Counted from the stretch's first letter, positions 1 to 14,030 are shown. The stretch is DNA of 64,000 nucleotides from Acanthaster planci (GCF_001949145.1 NW_019091391.1:1758819-1822818), one strand, 5' to 3'. Numbers and translations: made by a program. The notes: a model not told the origin generated them from the sequence alone.

Positions 1-1560
1 TGTCCATTCTTTGTTCGGTATGAAGAAAGGAAGTATACGTAGGCTTGATTTTTTGAATTTGAATTGTGGAATTATTGACTTATTTATTATCCAAATCTGT
101 TCACGGCCAGGGCTGAATTGTAAGATTTGTTAGAATTTTTGAAAATACTCTTGGCAGCTAGAACACTTAAAGATTCAATTTACCATAAAAACACGCTAGA
201 GAAACAAATGTTCATAAATGAAGAAACAAAAAGACAACACACTGTTCTGTGTAAAGACTACAAAAAGGCACGACATAAACAAGACACCGCTATTTGATGG
301 ACCTAAATATATTTTCTGGCATTGCTCACCTTGGTCATGAGGGTGGTATGCAGCTTGTAATATGAAACCAGTTTGGAATGACACCAAATGTGAATAAAAG
401 CTTTTCATCATCTATCTAAAGAAAAACTACATCAAAGTTTCCATGTTCTTGTGGTCACTGGGACTCCCAACACGCTTGAAGTTTTTCTCCCTGTCAGATG
501 TTACCGATGTTCCTTTTTTGTGGGGAAAACCTATATCTGAAGTTCCAGACCTTGATTCTGTTAAATCCCAGAGTGTGTTTATTATCCCCACGGACCACCA
601 CCACCGAACTCGCTCACAAATAAATAAAAGGGTTTCACTTCCTGAAATGAATCCCACTGGAGGTATCAAACTACTAACCAACACACACACCAGAGCCCCT
701 CATGTCTTAAGTTTGATGAAGACCATCCCTGGTCCTGAGATATTTGAGCTCTGAAAGGGGAACCTGTTGAAAATGTGTCTAGGAGGTCTGAACCACCTGG
801 TATATAAGAACTGAATGTGGAACATAAAGGTCCCCGAATTTGAAAAAAAAAATTGGAGACCAAAAGTTTGGAAGAATGTCCTTTGCATTCAGAAGACATT
901 CACCCTACTCTTCTGCCAGTGGCATTTTTATAGCTTGCTAAAATGCCTGGCACCTGAAGCTTTAAAGGAACAGTGCAGTGAATTTTTCTTAGGATCGCTT
1001 TTTGTGCATGTTTAGATTCCTCTTCCATGTATACAAACTTTAACTGTTTGAAATTTTTTTGGAGTTAAGTGAACTGTAAAGTGCACTTTTTTGAACATTC
1101 AAACTTGACCAAGCTTTTTCCAGACACATTAGGGTGATATTAGTGTGATGTCAATCAAGGAAGACACTCTTCAGTTTGCACGTGTTTTTTATGTTCAGAT
1201 TTTGAAACCCAACTTTGCTCTTTGAAAACAATTCTGAGGAAAGTTTGTTTGCTGGCTTATTGCTGTATACTTATACATAAATTGCCAAAGGTAATGGAAA
1301 TCTTCTGTTGGGAAGTATAAAAATCTAGCATGGTTTTTTTGACAAATCAAGCCAACATCAAGGTTCAGTGCCTCAGGTTACGTCACAGTTTTACTCATGA
1401 ATATGCAAATTCATATCAGCATGAAAACCAAAAGCCCCTAAATACACATAAAAGTAGCAAGACAAAATTGAAAACAAGATTAATTGAAAGCCAAAGGTAC
1501 AATTTCAAGGGTTTTTTGTAAAATATTTCTATTTCATAGTCCCTTAAAAAGATGTGTGAC

Positions 1561-1740
1561 CACTGGTGGCGGAAAGGGGGGACAAGTGCCCCTCCCCCAA
1601 TTTTTTTGACAGAGAGGGGCCTGGCCCCATTTTTTGAAGATCCTATAATGGGGTGGGGCTCAGTGGATTGGCCTATTAATGGATGATGCCTGATGGTCTA
1701 ACAGCTGGCCCCCTCTTTGAAAATGGTTTTGCCGCCTGTG
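1561..1740 (-). repeat. Dispersed repeat family A, copy 1
   Basis: About 175 bp. It matches the reverse complement of the copies at 4616 and 5648: a G-run/C-run end next to GCGGAAAG, a GATCCTATAATGGGG core, the phrase TTAATGGATGATGCCTGATG, then GTCTAACAGCTGGCC and a GCCGCC end. Non-coding. Confidence 0.75.
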
Positions 1741-2859
1741 TGTATGTAACAGTGCAAGCTTACATGGTGCCAGCCAGCTTATGTCTTCTTCTTGTAATGT
1801 GTAGAGATCAGTGCTCATGGCAACAGGTAACAGTTTGACTTTAATTTCTGAAGAAGTCCCGCTGTCAAGCAGGTACATGTATGTCAGTCCGCTGGGTATC
1901 AGTGTCCATTTTCTGTGAGAGTGATTCACGGACGTAGAATGAGTCACACGGTTAATGATTGAAAAATTTGATTGAGAAAAAGTAGTTTCACTGGAAAATG
2001 TTATCATGTGGCAACCACGGTAAATGCAGTGGATTGATGTCTGCAAAATGATGAAAGAGAGAGATTTGGGAAGGGGAGGAAGTCGTATTATTCAAGAATC
2101 ACATGTGAAAAGGATCTGTCATGTTAGACGGTATATAGCATAATGTTCCCACAGGGTTTGCTGTTTGTTCGGGTCAATTTCATGTGAATTATTTTTCCAC
2201 TCTCCACAATCAAGTTTGGGTCATCAGTTGCATGGATCGTCAGTTGCAAATAGAAATGCTGTGTTGGAATAAAGAGACTACCAGATGCGGTGCTGTTATT
2301 GAGGACTTTTCCTTCTTGAAACAGTGTGCAAAGATAGGTGCAAATGCCGCAACATTTTGGTACATGTAGACTTCTTGTTTATTGGCACGCTGACAATATT
2401 ACATCATAGAGTGCATTATGTAGAGACTGACCTGTCTTCTACCGGATATACGGTACTTGTGCTGGCGAAAATTTTTACTCTTACTTAAGAAATTATCATT
2501 CGTGGCTTGACCCACCTTATTTTACTTTGAATACACACCTGGTATCTAGGTAAATCACACTGGGCTGAAGTGTTATCTTTCAGAGTGAGAAGCCAGCAAG
2601 CTGTAAGATCATAAACATGCCCCCCCCCAAAAGGAGAGATATTGTTGCAAACATAGGAACTGTCTCACTTCATGTAAACATACTCCACGTTACTGTGTTA
2701 CAAATTGGGTTCAGTTTGTTACTCAACACCCATTTAGGGTCAGAAGGACTCTAGAGATACCAGTTGCCGTGGCAACATCCAAGCCTTACCCAATTGCGCC
2801 AGAACCAGAACTTGTTACAGTGGAGTAACCAGAAGTATCGCATTGCTGCCAAATGTCTT

Positions 2860-3130
2860 CAGATGTAATTAAGTCATCCCTGGGATTTGCGCAATTGCTC
2901 CTTATTAGACAAGCTCGCCTCTTTCATCCCGGCCCCTCAGCTTTCAAGCCGGTGCAATATCCTTGACAACCGGAGAGGAAAAATTGTCCAATTTGGACCG
3001 AAATTGGCTGGAAATCTGCTTAAGAGGTTAAGCTTATAAGTCAACTGCCCCAGGCGATGGCTTAAGGAACAAATTCGCAGTTCGTCACGCAGTCACTGAC
3101 ATCCGTCATCTTGATGAATGTGGACAGAAT
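2860..3130. promoter_or_regulatory. Candidate regulatory block
   Basis: A higher-complexity stretch with TAATTAAG, repeated GCGCAATTG/GCAAT words and balanced base use between AT-rich flanks. It is non-coding in all frames. Enhancer function is inferred from composition only. Confidence 0.15.
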
Positions 3131-4615
3131 TGGAGGCAAGCACTGCAGTTGCATTGTGCAGGGAGAGTAAAAAGTCGAAAGGTACTGAAAACAAGTGGTT
3201 AAAACCAATAAAATAATGTCTGTCTTGGAATTGCAGTACATAAATGTGGATGCAGCTATTCAAATATTGACTTCCTTGAGTGGTAAAGTAAGACTAGCCT
3301 CCCGAGGTGAGCTGCAGAGCATTTTATTTTCCTGAGGCAAAGCAGGGGGAAAAGGAACGGCCAACCAGTCACCAAGGGAGGCTAGTTTTACCATGCATGC
3401 TGTGAGTTGAAGCAGTCAATATTTGTTTTTAAGAAACCTCACTCACACATTCTACACAATTTGAAAGAGAACTAATTGAACTAAAAAGCCTCAGTACAAA
3501 TGTACCTCTTTTTCAATTTCAAATTGCATGTAGCTTAAAAATCACTTGCACATTTTCATATGCCTCCTTGATGAAAATTCCCTGGTGTGTATACTTAGAA
3601 TCACCAGGTGCTACATGGCTAATGGTGCTAATCGTGTAAGATTTCATTGGCAGGTAGTCACACCTTGCCAAACAAGACTGCAGTGACATTGTCTTTTTTT
3701 GAGTGCCGGGTAGAGATTGTAAAAGAAGTGATATCACAAGATAACAGAAGGATAGAATCACTGGGCAGAGTGTAGTAATACCATGGTGAAATTGCCTCAC
3801 AGTTTGGAAAGTGCATGCACGTGTACATGTAGCTTTTCATTTGCAATAATACACTGTTCCCGCACCACAGGACTGCGAGAAACCAAACAAAATGTGGTCA
3901 AAATGTGTCTCCTGAGGAGCATTTGCTTCTCTTGGCCAATTGGAGCAGCAGGGAGTGCCTGGCACCGGATGCGTTACGAAATTGAGCATTCTTGAAACAC
4001 CTGGTATTGTTTTATCACTGGTAATCACAGCAACGAGGTAGAATGGCTGGCTGTAAACCCTCATTCTAGATCCCGGGTAGAATTTTATTGGCTGCAAACA
4101 GCGACAAGTATGCCGGGCCGGTTGAAGGTTTTGAGTTGGCAGGCTCTTCAGTACCACCGTGCGGATTTCCTGTCCGTAGGTTCACGCAGATGGAGTGTTC
4201 AACAGATGGAATTCCTGGTGAACTTGGAACACTGTGTTCTCTCTGTGCTGGACCACCTGTTTGAATGGACACGTGTGAATTCTTGGCATCTGAAGCAAAT
4301 TCACTCTGACAATTGGGTCTACGTACCACGTAGTTCAGAGAAAAAGACATCAAATCATCCAGTGAGTTTTGATGATTTTTGACGTTGAAATCATTAAATC
4401 ATCAGCAAGGAGGGAATGGCCTATAGGTGGGAAGCTTTGTGGTCAAAATATGGCTGTGCAGCCTCTCTCACAGAGCAAAATTACAATTTCTTTTGTTCTT
4501 TGAAAAAGTTCCCCCAAATTTGGTAATTAGACACCAACCATTTTTAAAGAAGAATAGATTTGGATCAAACCTACATATACCATACCTCCAGTGCATTTCA
4601 AGGAAGCCCATGGGG

Positions 4616-4808
4616 CACCAGCAGTGGAACGATTTTCGAAGTGGGGGGACGCCAGTTGTTAGACCGTCAGGCATCAGCCAATAATAGCTCAACCCATAGC
4701 GCCTCACCCAATTAAAGGATCTGCATAACGTAGGGGGCCAAGCCCCTCAGTCGAAAAAGTGGGGGCCACTGGCCCCCAACCCCCCCCCCCTTTCCGCTGC
4801 CAGCACCC
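4616..4808 (+). repeat. Dispersed repeat family A, copy 2
   Basis: Contains GCCAGTTGTTAGACCGTCAG, then GCATCAGCCAATAATAG, GGATCTGCATAACG and a long C run before TTTCCGCTGCC. Opposite orientation to copy 1. Confidence 0.8.
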
Positions 4809-5339
4809 AGAGGACAGCAGAAATGTCTGCTCTCACCTTGTACAATACATGTAGGCCCTACGTGTGCATTATGGAGGTGAGCTTTCTGTGGTTCCTTTTA
4901 TCCTGTGCAGTGCCGGGCAGTGTAAACGTTCCATCAACGTTTCATGAAGTACATGAAATTATTATAGATTACCAGTCAACTTGTGTGTGTTGTTCGATTT
5001 CACATACAATCCTTGATACCTCATCAAAGCAGGATTGTTTGGCCAAGCATCTTGGACGATCCCGTGATTGAAAACAGCAAACGAGCCGTGGTCCATTTCT
5101 GCCAGGGGATTTTTCCAATGGTGATACTGTTTGTTTAACTGTTGAGCTGGCCTTGGTTGTGAGGCCGCAAAACAAGAGACGGGCATGTTGTGGCTGTCAC
5201 AATCTACCTGAGGTTGTGCACTTTCTTTAACCAGTTCAGTACCGCCATCACAAGTGCAGCTACACCTATATGCAAACTTGTTCTTTGGCGATGTGACAAA
5301 TAGCCAATTTCCTTGTGTAGGCTTTTGCCTTATGTAAAA

Positions 5340-5580
5340 TTAAACAACCGCCCATGCTCGGCTGAGCAGAGATCTATAGATGTCGAGCTCGGCCATGGCC
5401 CGTGTTGATATAAGAAATTACAGTTTGTCATTCAGGTTGTACGGGTGAATGACATCCGAATATCTTTCTTGAGAATCGTCCGGTGATTAATTGAGCTTTG
5501 AATGAAATGTCCCAGACAGTCACGCTGGACTGACTTTCGATGGCCCTGTATTAGTGCATCAAGGTGAGAAGAACTTTTAC
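5340..5580. promoter_or_regulatory. Candidate regulatory block
   Basis: Higher-complexity sequence with a short palindrome cluster (AGATCTATAGATG, GAGCTCGGCCATGGCC) and a GATTAATTGAG homeodomain-like word. Non-coding. Inference only. Confidence 0.15.
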
Positions 5581-5647
5581 TGTTAAGATGGTGAGATACT
5601 GACGGTATGTTTGTTGTACCAAATGCTCAGAGTCCATGCCTTGCAGT

Positions 5648-5838
5648 GATGGTGGTACAATTTTTAAATTGAAGGGGAAGTAGCCAGTTGTTAGACCATC
5701 AGGTATTAGCCATTAATAGGCCCATCTATATTAAGCCCCACTGTATTTTAGGACCTGCAAAAATTAAGGGGGGGCCATGCCCCCAGTCAAAAAAGTGCAG
5801 GGTGACTCCCCCCTCCTGCCCCGGCTTCTGCCGCGAGT
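5648..5838 (+). repeat. Dispersed repeat family A, copy 3
   Basis: Same orientation as copy 2: AGCCAGTTGTTAGACCATCA, then GGTATTAGCCATTAATAGG, GGACCTGCAAAAATTAAGGG, a C-rich stretch and GGCTTCTGCCGCG at the end. Confidence 0.8.
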
Positions 5839-6539
5839 GATGCCTTGCAATAGCTTGTAAGAAGAGCCAAATGAACTTACTCTGAGATTAAAGCCCCTTA
5901 CATTTTGCTTATGCAGATATCTTTAATAAGAACTGCAGGAACAGAAGGTCCAAGTTTTTGTGTGATTTAAAGATAATAAGTGTTGGACACCTTTTTTTCA
6001 AGTTTTAATATGGAAATTGTTTAATTAAATTGTCAATTTAAATCTGAATTTTAAAAAGTGAAGTTTCAGTCACAACTTTCACAAATTGGGGGTTCAGAAG
6101 GAGTGTAGTTGTCGAGTCCGTCACCAGTCCCTGCAAGTTCATCACCAGTGATTAGTTGTGAAGCCAGATCACAATGAACTGTCACAAAAGCAAGCCTTTG
6201 TCATTCACCCTGTTACTTTCATAAATCACTGGTCTTGTGAGAGACTCGTGGCAGGACTTGGAATGGACACGACTAGACATGGTTCAGAAGTGACCTAAGA
6301 ATGCGTGGACTGTTTGGGGGGATGCTTTTTTTAGCATGCTGGTAGCATCTAATTCTGTGTCCCTTAGATAATAAATGAGTTGGATGTTTCTATCAAAATA
6401 AAAGCCCCCCATCCCACCCAGCCACCCCGAATTTGTACTCCCAAGTTAACCAGCATCTATTTATATTAGGTAGGGGACACCACCTTATTCTTGAAGTAAT
6501 CCATACATCACACTCACAGTGTCTACCACTCCCATATTC

Positions 6540-6790
6540 TCCTAGGCCCACTTACGAGATGATAAATTGCTCAACGGCGATAAACAGTTTATAGATGGAA
6601 TAAATACAAGTCCTTGTAGCACTGTTACTCATTTATGAAAATCTCCCGAAACGATCATTCAAGGGAGCGCATTTGCCTCCAGATTGGAAAACGCTGTTTG
6701 TTATGTTTATCAGGGGCAATCGGTTTGGCCGGTGTTTATCTTCCGAATGTAAATTTAAAGGAAAATAGGCACATTGTTTACTGATGACTC
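6540..6790. promoter_or_regulatory. Candidate enhancer with four forkhead-type sites
   Basis: ATAAACA (6580-6586), TGTTTAT (6704-6710), TGTTTAT (6733-6739) and TGTTTAC (6775-6781) all match the RTAAAYA forkhead core, within about 200 bp of otherwise high-complexity, non-coding sequence. Binding is inferred. Confidence 0.3.
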
Positions 6791-7867
6791 ATTGTGGAAA
6801 CTGGTGAAGACTTGTGGTTTCAACGACCCCACCCCCTTGTAAAGAAAGAAAGAAGATAGTATGTACTTCAAAGTTTTCTGAGTCATACTTGAGTTTGGCC
6901 AATAGGAGCCAAGCGTTTGTGAGCCAGTTAGTCACGCGCATCATTAACATAGTCTGGAGTGAGGAGAACAGAAAAGTCTGGCCACAACCTGGCCAGACCT
7001 GTATACATGTGTTGTACACGTTTGTATTTCATGCATCTGTAGTTCCAAGCTCCAGGCAGATGTCTTCACTTTGTGTGTGCTGTTGACAGACAACCAGCGT
7101 TTCTGTTGACAAATTGACTGCAGAACATCAAGTTTATTTGCTGGTGTCAAGTGCAACGATTAACCCTAAAAGAACCCGTTTTGGGGGGACCATGGGGTGT
7201 ATTCCAACCCCCAAGAACTCTGCCATTCTTTGCCGGATTGCATATACATGTAATTTGAAAACTTGGCATTCATGTATGAGCACTTCATATCACTACAAAT
7301 GTATAAGGCCTGGTTTCCATATTGAATTAAGAAACACAGAGGGCGACGCAATCGGGACTCAAACCGCAACGCTGACATATGGAAACTTTACAAATGGAGG
7401 TGTCGCTGACAACACAGGCAAATGCAAAACAGCCTGCGAATGCTCAGCAAAGTTGAGCCAGGTTCAACTTTACTGACCATGTGCGTCGAGTAGCCGTGGT
7501 ATATACCCATACAAAGACGCACGCTGGCATGACCGGCGAGCAACAATGTCCTCTCACTTTACATGTAGTTTTACCCATTTTCTCCTCAATGCTTAAATGT
7601 TACACCTATACGATCAACTACATGTAAACAGCTGCTCATCAATGAAATGCATGAAACTGGAGTACAGGTGTGGCATCAAGATGCCATACAGTCAAACCTG
7701 TATTATCCACAAAATATCACAGAGTTTCGGATGCCATTTTGTTTCAATTTTTGGGTGGAACAATGTCATGCACCGTCTCTTTCATTTGTGTCTGCGTCTC
7801 CACGTCTTGCGGACAGTCTGTGTTACAAACGATCATCTGGAAACCAGGCTTCATTTTAACTAAATCT

Positions 7868-8250
7868 GACTGGTTATGGTTTTGTTGTTATGGTCATCTG
7901 AAATTGAAGGCCACATGTGTGCCAGCCCGCTTGCATCAAGCATAGCAGTACAAAAGTATACCTTTTTAGCTGACCTGTCTCAGGAAAAAGGGCACAGCCC
8001 AAAAATTGTACATGTATGTTCAATTTTCACAAAATTGGTGTCAAAATGACCCCAAAGAGTAACTGGAAAACTCAATGAAGGCTCAGCTTGTGAAAAAAAT
8101 GCGCTGCAGTGATACCGGAAAACTTAATTATAGAGTTTCCACCCCCACCCCCGGGATCTTTTAGGGTTAAAAAGTATAAAAGTATTTTGATTCAACCAGG
8201 GAGATTTCTTAGAATTGTTCTTCTTTGAGCCATAACTCTTCCCCTAAAAT
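7868..8250 (+). repeat. Dispersed repeat family B, copy 1
   Basis: Ordered phrases shared with 22318-22640 and 59270-59560: GTTATGGTCATCTGAAATTG, then TGTCTCAGGAAAAAG, ACAAAATTGGTGTCAAAATG, a C-rich run, and TCTTTTAGGGTTAAAAAG. Non-coding; ends approximate. Confidence 0.7.
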
Positions 8251-8689
8251 GTTGTGTGCTACCCTCCCTGAGTTCTGTCTCTATTATCAAAGGCGGTATC
8301 CTAAGTTACAACATTGTGGAATGGCAGGAGACTTTTCTAGATTTTTGGTAGCAAACATAGCTGTGCTTTTCCGTTGCTTGCATTTCATTTGAGCTAACAT
8401 GCACATGCTCAAAAGGATGCAAATAATAGTGCACTGGTCACACAGGACTGGTGTGTTTGCAGGAATGAAGGTCTCAAATGCCGTCACCTTTATTGCTGGC
8501 CCTCAAGTGATGCCGCACAGAGGGGATGGCATCTTTCAAGTTGAAGTTATCCATGATGAGGAATCATTAACTTCAATCAAAAGTGGGGGGGGGCTCTTAA
8601 TAACTTAGAGCTGTGTCACATACACGTACTTGATCTGTGTCACACCACATGCGATGCTGCCATTGTGTCCATGAACACTACCTGGATGC

Positions 8690-8990
8690 AACATTACGCG
8701 TGTTTACCCCGACCCCCTAATTCATCAAGAAAGCTGAACGGCCTCATTAACAGTGTTGCACCACAAAGGATCGCTTAATGTCCCTCCTTCAATCAGCAGC
8801 TCCTGCTAATAACATCCCTATGATGGATCGCGCCGCTGGCCTAGATATAGCTCTTTATGATGAAGTGACTGACTAATGTATTTGCTTAATATCTGCCGGG
8901 GAAGCGTAAATGGCTGAAGAGTACCCCACTGACCGAGCCCATTTCCCAGTTCTTCGAGACCAGGTTGGAGTGAATTGATATTGAGTTGGG
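8690..8990. promoter_or_regulatory. Candidate regulatory block
   Basis: High-complexity non-coding stretch with CTAATTC, CTAATAAC, ACTAATG, GCTTAAT and GATCGC words. It is unlike the surrounding T-rich sequence. Function inferred from composition only. Confidence 0.2.
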
Positions 8991-10959
8991 GGGGTATCTT
9001 TGTTGGGTTGCTAGTGACGCTGCGTTATCGCGTATGTTGCTACGATCAATCAACTGAGGGATGAATGTTGCCGTGAGTCATTGTGCGGTGGGCAAGGGCG
9101 GAGTGCACTCGCACTTTTATTGTCCCGCCTTTTTTTCCCCTTCTCCTCATCAAAGACGCTTTTTGTCCTATCTACCTGCCACCGAGCGTCAAGCCTTTTA
9201 TCCGTTTGCCCACAGAGCCTGTATCAACTGTCTTTCCCGCCTGTTCCTGATGAGTGTTCAGGACATCTCTGGCAATGGACTTTTGTGTATCTCCACCTCA
9301 CATCTTTTCTCCTGTATAGCCTGTCAAAAGGTTTTTACCCGTCTTTGTGACAGTTAATCTCAGTCCAAGCAAAGGGCACTGCACCATTTGTGTTTGAGGT
9401 ATTTTTGGCACAAGTCGTGTTTGTAATTGCCATTGGTTGTTATTTGGATGTGATTTTTTTTTCTTTAGTATGTTGCATCTGCTTCTGTGATCAACCTCTT
9501 CTTAAAACAGGTAGACATCATAGTTTAAAGCAAGTTCAAGTTGTCTCTTGAACTAACAAACTATAGTTGAAAACTCGCTTCAAACAGGTCACATATGCCA
9601 GACAAAATCCATACCTGACATGTGTGCAGTTCAGCTGTTTGCAGAATATTTCACATGGAACTTGAATGCACGTTGACAGATAATTTGACTGCGTGAATTC
9701 ACCAAGTATTTTCTGGGGATTTTTCTCTGTAGACACATTTGTAGGAGCTGTGAATAAGCATAGATTTACAAAAAAGGAGGTGTTTTGCCTTCGAGAATGA
9801 TTCTGCCACGACTGATATGTCAGAACCCATCATGAAATGTTTTGGGTCTCTGTACCAACAAGCAGTCAATAGCACTTATTGCATACTTTACATTTCTGAA
9901 ACAAGACATGACTTGAAATTTTTTGCACTTCACAAACACCTAGTGAAAATATTAAGGATGTAGAGTGAAAGACAGTTAAAAGTCCAGCTGAGATAGGATT
10001 TAGGGGATGAGAAAAAAGTTTCATGAACAGTCAGAGAAACATGTAGCAGTGGTATCAATACCTTCCAGTCTGCTGAAGCCAATCATGTGAGATCACTCAA
10101 CTCGTCTCCTGCTGCCGTCCGCTCCAACACCGCCAATCCCGTCCCTCTGCTGTCAGTGAAAAAGAATAAGACATACCAGCGGCGAAGATGAGAGAGAGAG
10201 GCAGTTGGGCTTATTGGAAGATCTTGGAGGGTGGGGACAGACACAAGCGCAGGGGATCACCTTCAAAGGTGCTTGCTGTTTGCTTCAAGTTTGGGGTTTG
10301 TTTGAAAATATATATCTCTCTCCAAAATTGAAAGCGTTGGTGGTTTTGAAGCCCATGTGTGGAATTTCTTCCAGTGTGTGTACTGCAAGTGACATGTCGT
10401 AGCATTGCATAACTCTGTAGCAGAGCTGTGATAGGTTTATCAAAGAAGTGCCAGCTGGTGACTTCTTTTAAAGTAGCTGACTAGACTGACAAATTGTGCA
10501 ACTGATAGAATGGTAACAGTGCTCATGTTTTAATAAGTGTAAAGCCCCTTTAAGGGAGAATTTCTGCTTTGCCCACAGCCTACGGAGTGTACAAACAGTT
10601 GCCCCAGATTTCGTCACTCTGTTGGACTTCTGGTGAAACATTGGCGCTGCAATGTTCTCACCTCCAGAACATTCTTGCTGTCGATGACAAATGAGTCAAA
10701 TCTTTTCAGAGCGAGAAAAATACAGGTCGAATTTGCAAACGTGCGATCAGCGACACTTACAGATGATCACGTATAGGCCCGCAGATGTATCATTGTAAAG
10801 TTTGTGATTGTTTTTAGATGTGTATAGCGAGCTGTGGTTTCGAATCTAAAATTCTGTTGAGATTTCTTTTCAAGAATAATTTAAGGCTTAGCCCAGTGTG
10901 TCACTTCCGCTAGACACACTTCAGTGACAGATGCCATGGGAATGGAATGCTCAATCATT

Positions 10960-11220
10960 CTGTGGGCAAGTACTTCTTTATATCCAGGCCTTCATCATAT
11001 CATGATGGGATTCATTACCTCTTCATCTCTCCATTGGACCAGGTGTAAGGGTATTAGAGATTGGATTAGCCCCTAATCTCATTGTGCTAATCTGCTCCAT
11101 GGCCAGGTAAAGCTGTTCAGCTCTTCGTGGATTCCCTTGGGTGTCCTTAGTAAAAAGAGGCAGCTATCCCAGTGTGAATGGGGTCCTGTGGCTGTGCTGT
11201 GTGGATTAAGGTACGTAATG
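10960..11220. promoter_or_regulatory. Candidate enhancer with Otx/bicoid-type words
   Basis: GGATTA at 11063-11068 and 11203-11208 and TAATCT at 11074-11079 and 11088-11093 match or approach the bicoid-class GGATTA/TAATCC core. The stretch is non-coding. Function inferred. Confidence 0.2.
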
Positions 11221-13859
11221 GGTAAAGCTGCTTTCAAAGGCATGAGTATACTGAGAGGCGGGGATTACAAACAAGGGGGTGGCTGAGGTTGAATAAATCA
11301 GTCCGGATTTGATCAGAATGCCAGACTTCTGTTATAGATTACTGTAAAAGAAGACAAAAGACAAGCAGGAGAAATTCTTGATTTGTGTAGCAGTGTGTGA
11401 TTTTTCTCTTAGTAAATATAAATACATGTACATGCTTTGCTTAATGGCTTTCCAGGGCTCACTGGAGTCAATTAATTAAACTGTTCAGTTTCTTGCGTTA
11501 TCATACAGTGTCCATTTGTGCAAGCCACATTATCCTATGAATCTGGCCAATGCATATTGTACCGATCATAATTTTGTAGACGAGTCATTTGGTATCCCAA
11601 TAGCTGCGTAGACCTATGCCCTATGTAATAAATTGATAGTGATCACTAAATCATGTGACCTATAGTGCGTATCAAGCCCATAGCAAGGTATGTTTTGAGT
11701 GTTGTGTCCAAACAACACAGCCAAGTTTCGGTTTAGTACCCAGCATACTAGTAGTCCGAGTACGGTACCTACCGTCACCTTTTTTTGGTAAATGATACTT
11801 ATGAAACACTTCGCCTTTGGTGGATACAGTGTTTGTTGATGTTTAATACCCTCTATAGGTCACGTGACTTTAGCAGTCACAATCGGTCTATAGTGGTGTA
11901 CGTGCCATGTCAGATTGCCACATTGTGATAGAAAATCCTAGCTTTTCTTCAACAAAACAAACTGTCACGTCGCTTCTTTTCTCCACTTCATGCCCAGTGC
12001 CCAATTGAAAGAGACTTTTGGATGATCATTTCAAGGCACCTGGTGCCCAGGTGACAACTGTACGTCTGTTTCAATAAAAGGTGGTCTTGTGTGCTCCATG
12101 CCATAAATGTAAAATATGCAATCACTTACACTATCACAGAGCCAATTTTGATTAAATGAGTTTATGCGAGCATGGCAGTTATTTTCCAGCAGTTCAGGGA
12201 AAAGAGCATAAAACTTTAATTTTATTCATTTTTGGGTGAATTGCAAAGCACACCTGATGCGGTGAGCAACACCAAACTGTGGCAGGACAAATAACCCCAA
12301 ATGGGTTTCTAGGCCAAGAATGGATCTGATAAATAGTCTTTTCTAAAAATATTCATTCACGTAAGGGAAGAAATGGTCGGCAGTTTCCTGGTGTATGCAT
12401 GTTTGGGGCACCCCCTCCCCAGGAAAATGTTTATACAGTGGTTAAACAAATCGCAGGCACTTCTCCGGGCCGTCCATTATTGTGTCAGATCCCTCTTAAG
12501 ACTGCCAGCAAAATATGCCTCGGGTCACAAAGTGCAAGCAGTGGACAGTATTTCTCCCCAGATTTGTCCTAGACAGTAATTTTTCCCCCCCCTGACGGAC
12601 GGTCAAAGTGATGGTGGTAATGAAATATGGCCCAAAATTGAAGCAACAAATAACTGTCTTGGCAAAGTTTTTAAGCCCTTTTGGCAGAGTGTCGTAAAAA
12701 TGGGTCTGAACAATGATACAGACTTTAAACCCTTTTGCTGATGACATTGGTTGGTGTTGCTAATTCCAACCGCAAGACTTCAGAAAGCAGTTTCAGTGAT
12801 GTAGTCCTTGAGTACTATCTTCATCCCCAAATGGAACTTATGGCTTTTTTATAAATTTATTTCAAATTTATTGATGGTGACAGTAATGGAAGATCTAGGC
12901 CTACATCATGTACAGCACTGTCAGTGAAGCATATACGACCCATTTGTTTGCAGAAGTGAATGTTGTTGTGAGGCTGGTCAAATTGGTCAGAGATAAAAGT
13001 AAATTGATCTAAAATGGCTCAGGAAGAAATGCTCGTTCATTAAGGTTATCATGGCAGGCAACGGTGTAATTTTGCCATATGCTACAGCAAAATGGCATGT
13101 GGTCGTTACATTATCTTTATAGAGACTATTCATTTCTGGCCATGATCTAATTACATTTGCTGGTACCTGTATGAAGCTGTTCGGCATTGTAGTCTTTGGT
13201 GTCTTGGATTCCCAGCCATTTGAGGTAATAGAAGTCGAGAGTTCAAAATCCTGTTCCTGGGTGAAGAGTGTACAGTACATGTATACTTGTTACCCTACAG
13301 AACGTCAACACAGTCCTGAGTGGGGTTGCACACACTTGTCACTGTGCCAATCTTGATGTTTGACCTCTAGCTGACCCTAAGCTGACCCTTTTCTCCATGC
13401 TGGGTCACAGTCCTCTACCCTGGGAGCTGGAGTCATAACTGACAGGATTCCCTTGCTGCTATGTAAACTCCTGTAAGCATGCTGCCACTATGTTTATCAA
13501 CAACTTAACTTCTTGGACCCTCTTTGAGAAAATTCAACTTTCTCTTTGTCCTCTGCAAGTTTTTTAACTTGTCACTTTTTTCTTGGCTTGCCACCTTGTC
13601 AGTCGACAGTTCAAGATAAGACCAACATTTTAAAAGGCACTGCAAATCATACAGTGACAAATGGCTCTCTTGACAGCGATTCCAATAAGGCACACAGACT
13701 GTTGTTGATCAGAAGTGACATGTTATTGTTTCTAACAACTTTCTGCCCTTTTTTGTTACTGTCTGTTCTTAGCAGCATCTTAATTATACTCAACAAATGT
13801 TTTCCTCCGACACTCAAACAGCCCAGGATACCCAAAGTGTTGGAGTTGAGGGGTGCATA

Positions 13860-14030
13860 AGTAGGGCTATTATGTCAAGGGGAAGGTGAACACCTGGGGG
13901 TGCACACATTTTTTTCCAAGGGGGCACCAAAAGACAATGATCTGCCGCAGAGGTCGTTCATGCATTTCAAATGGGGGGGGGCATTCACACAGGGAACTTC
14001 CCCCCCCCACGTGCCAGCACAGTTATGCCA
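13860..14030. repeat. G-run/C-run low-complexity patch
   Basis: A nine-base G run (about 13973-13981) and a nine-base C run (about 14000-14008) face each other across about 18 bases, so they can pair. It may be a fragment of a G-rich dispersed element. Confidence 0.4.

Noticed and set aside
4877-4925. Signal-peptide-like frame MEVSFLWFLLSCAVPG as the missing first UNC5 exon; a GT at 4925 would even leave phase 1
   Set aside because: The donor context is weak, the frame continues open past it, it abuts a family A repeat, and 29 kb separate it from Ig1. Nothing but hydrophobicity supports it.
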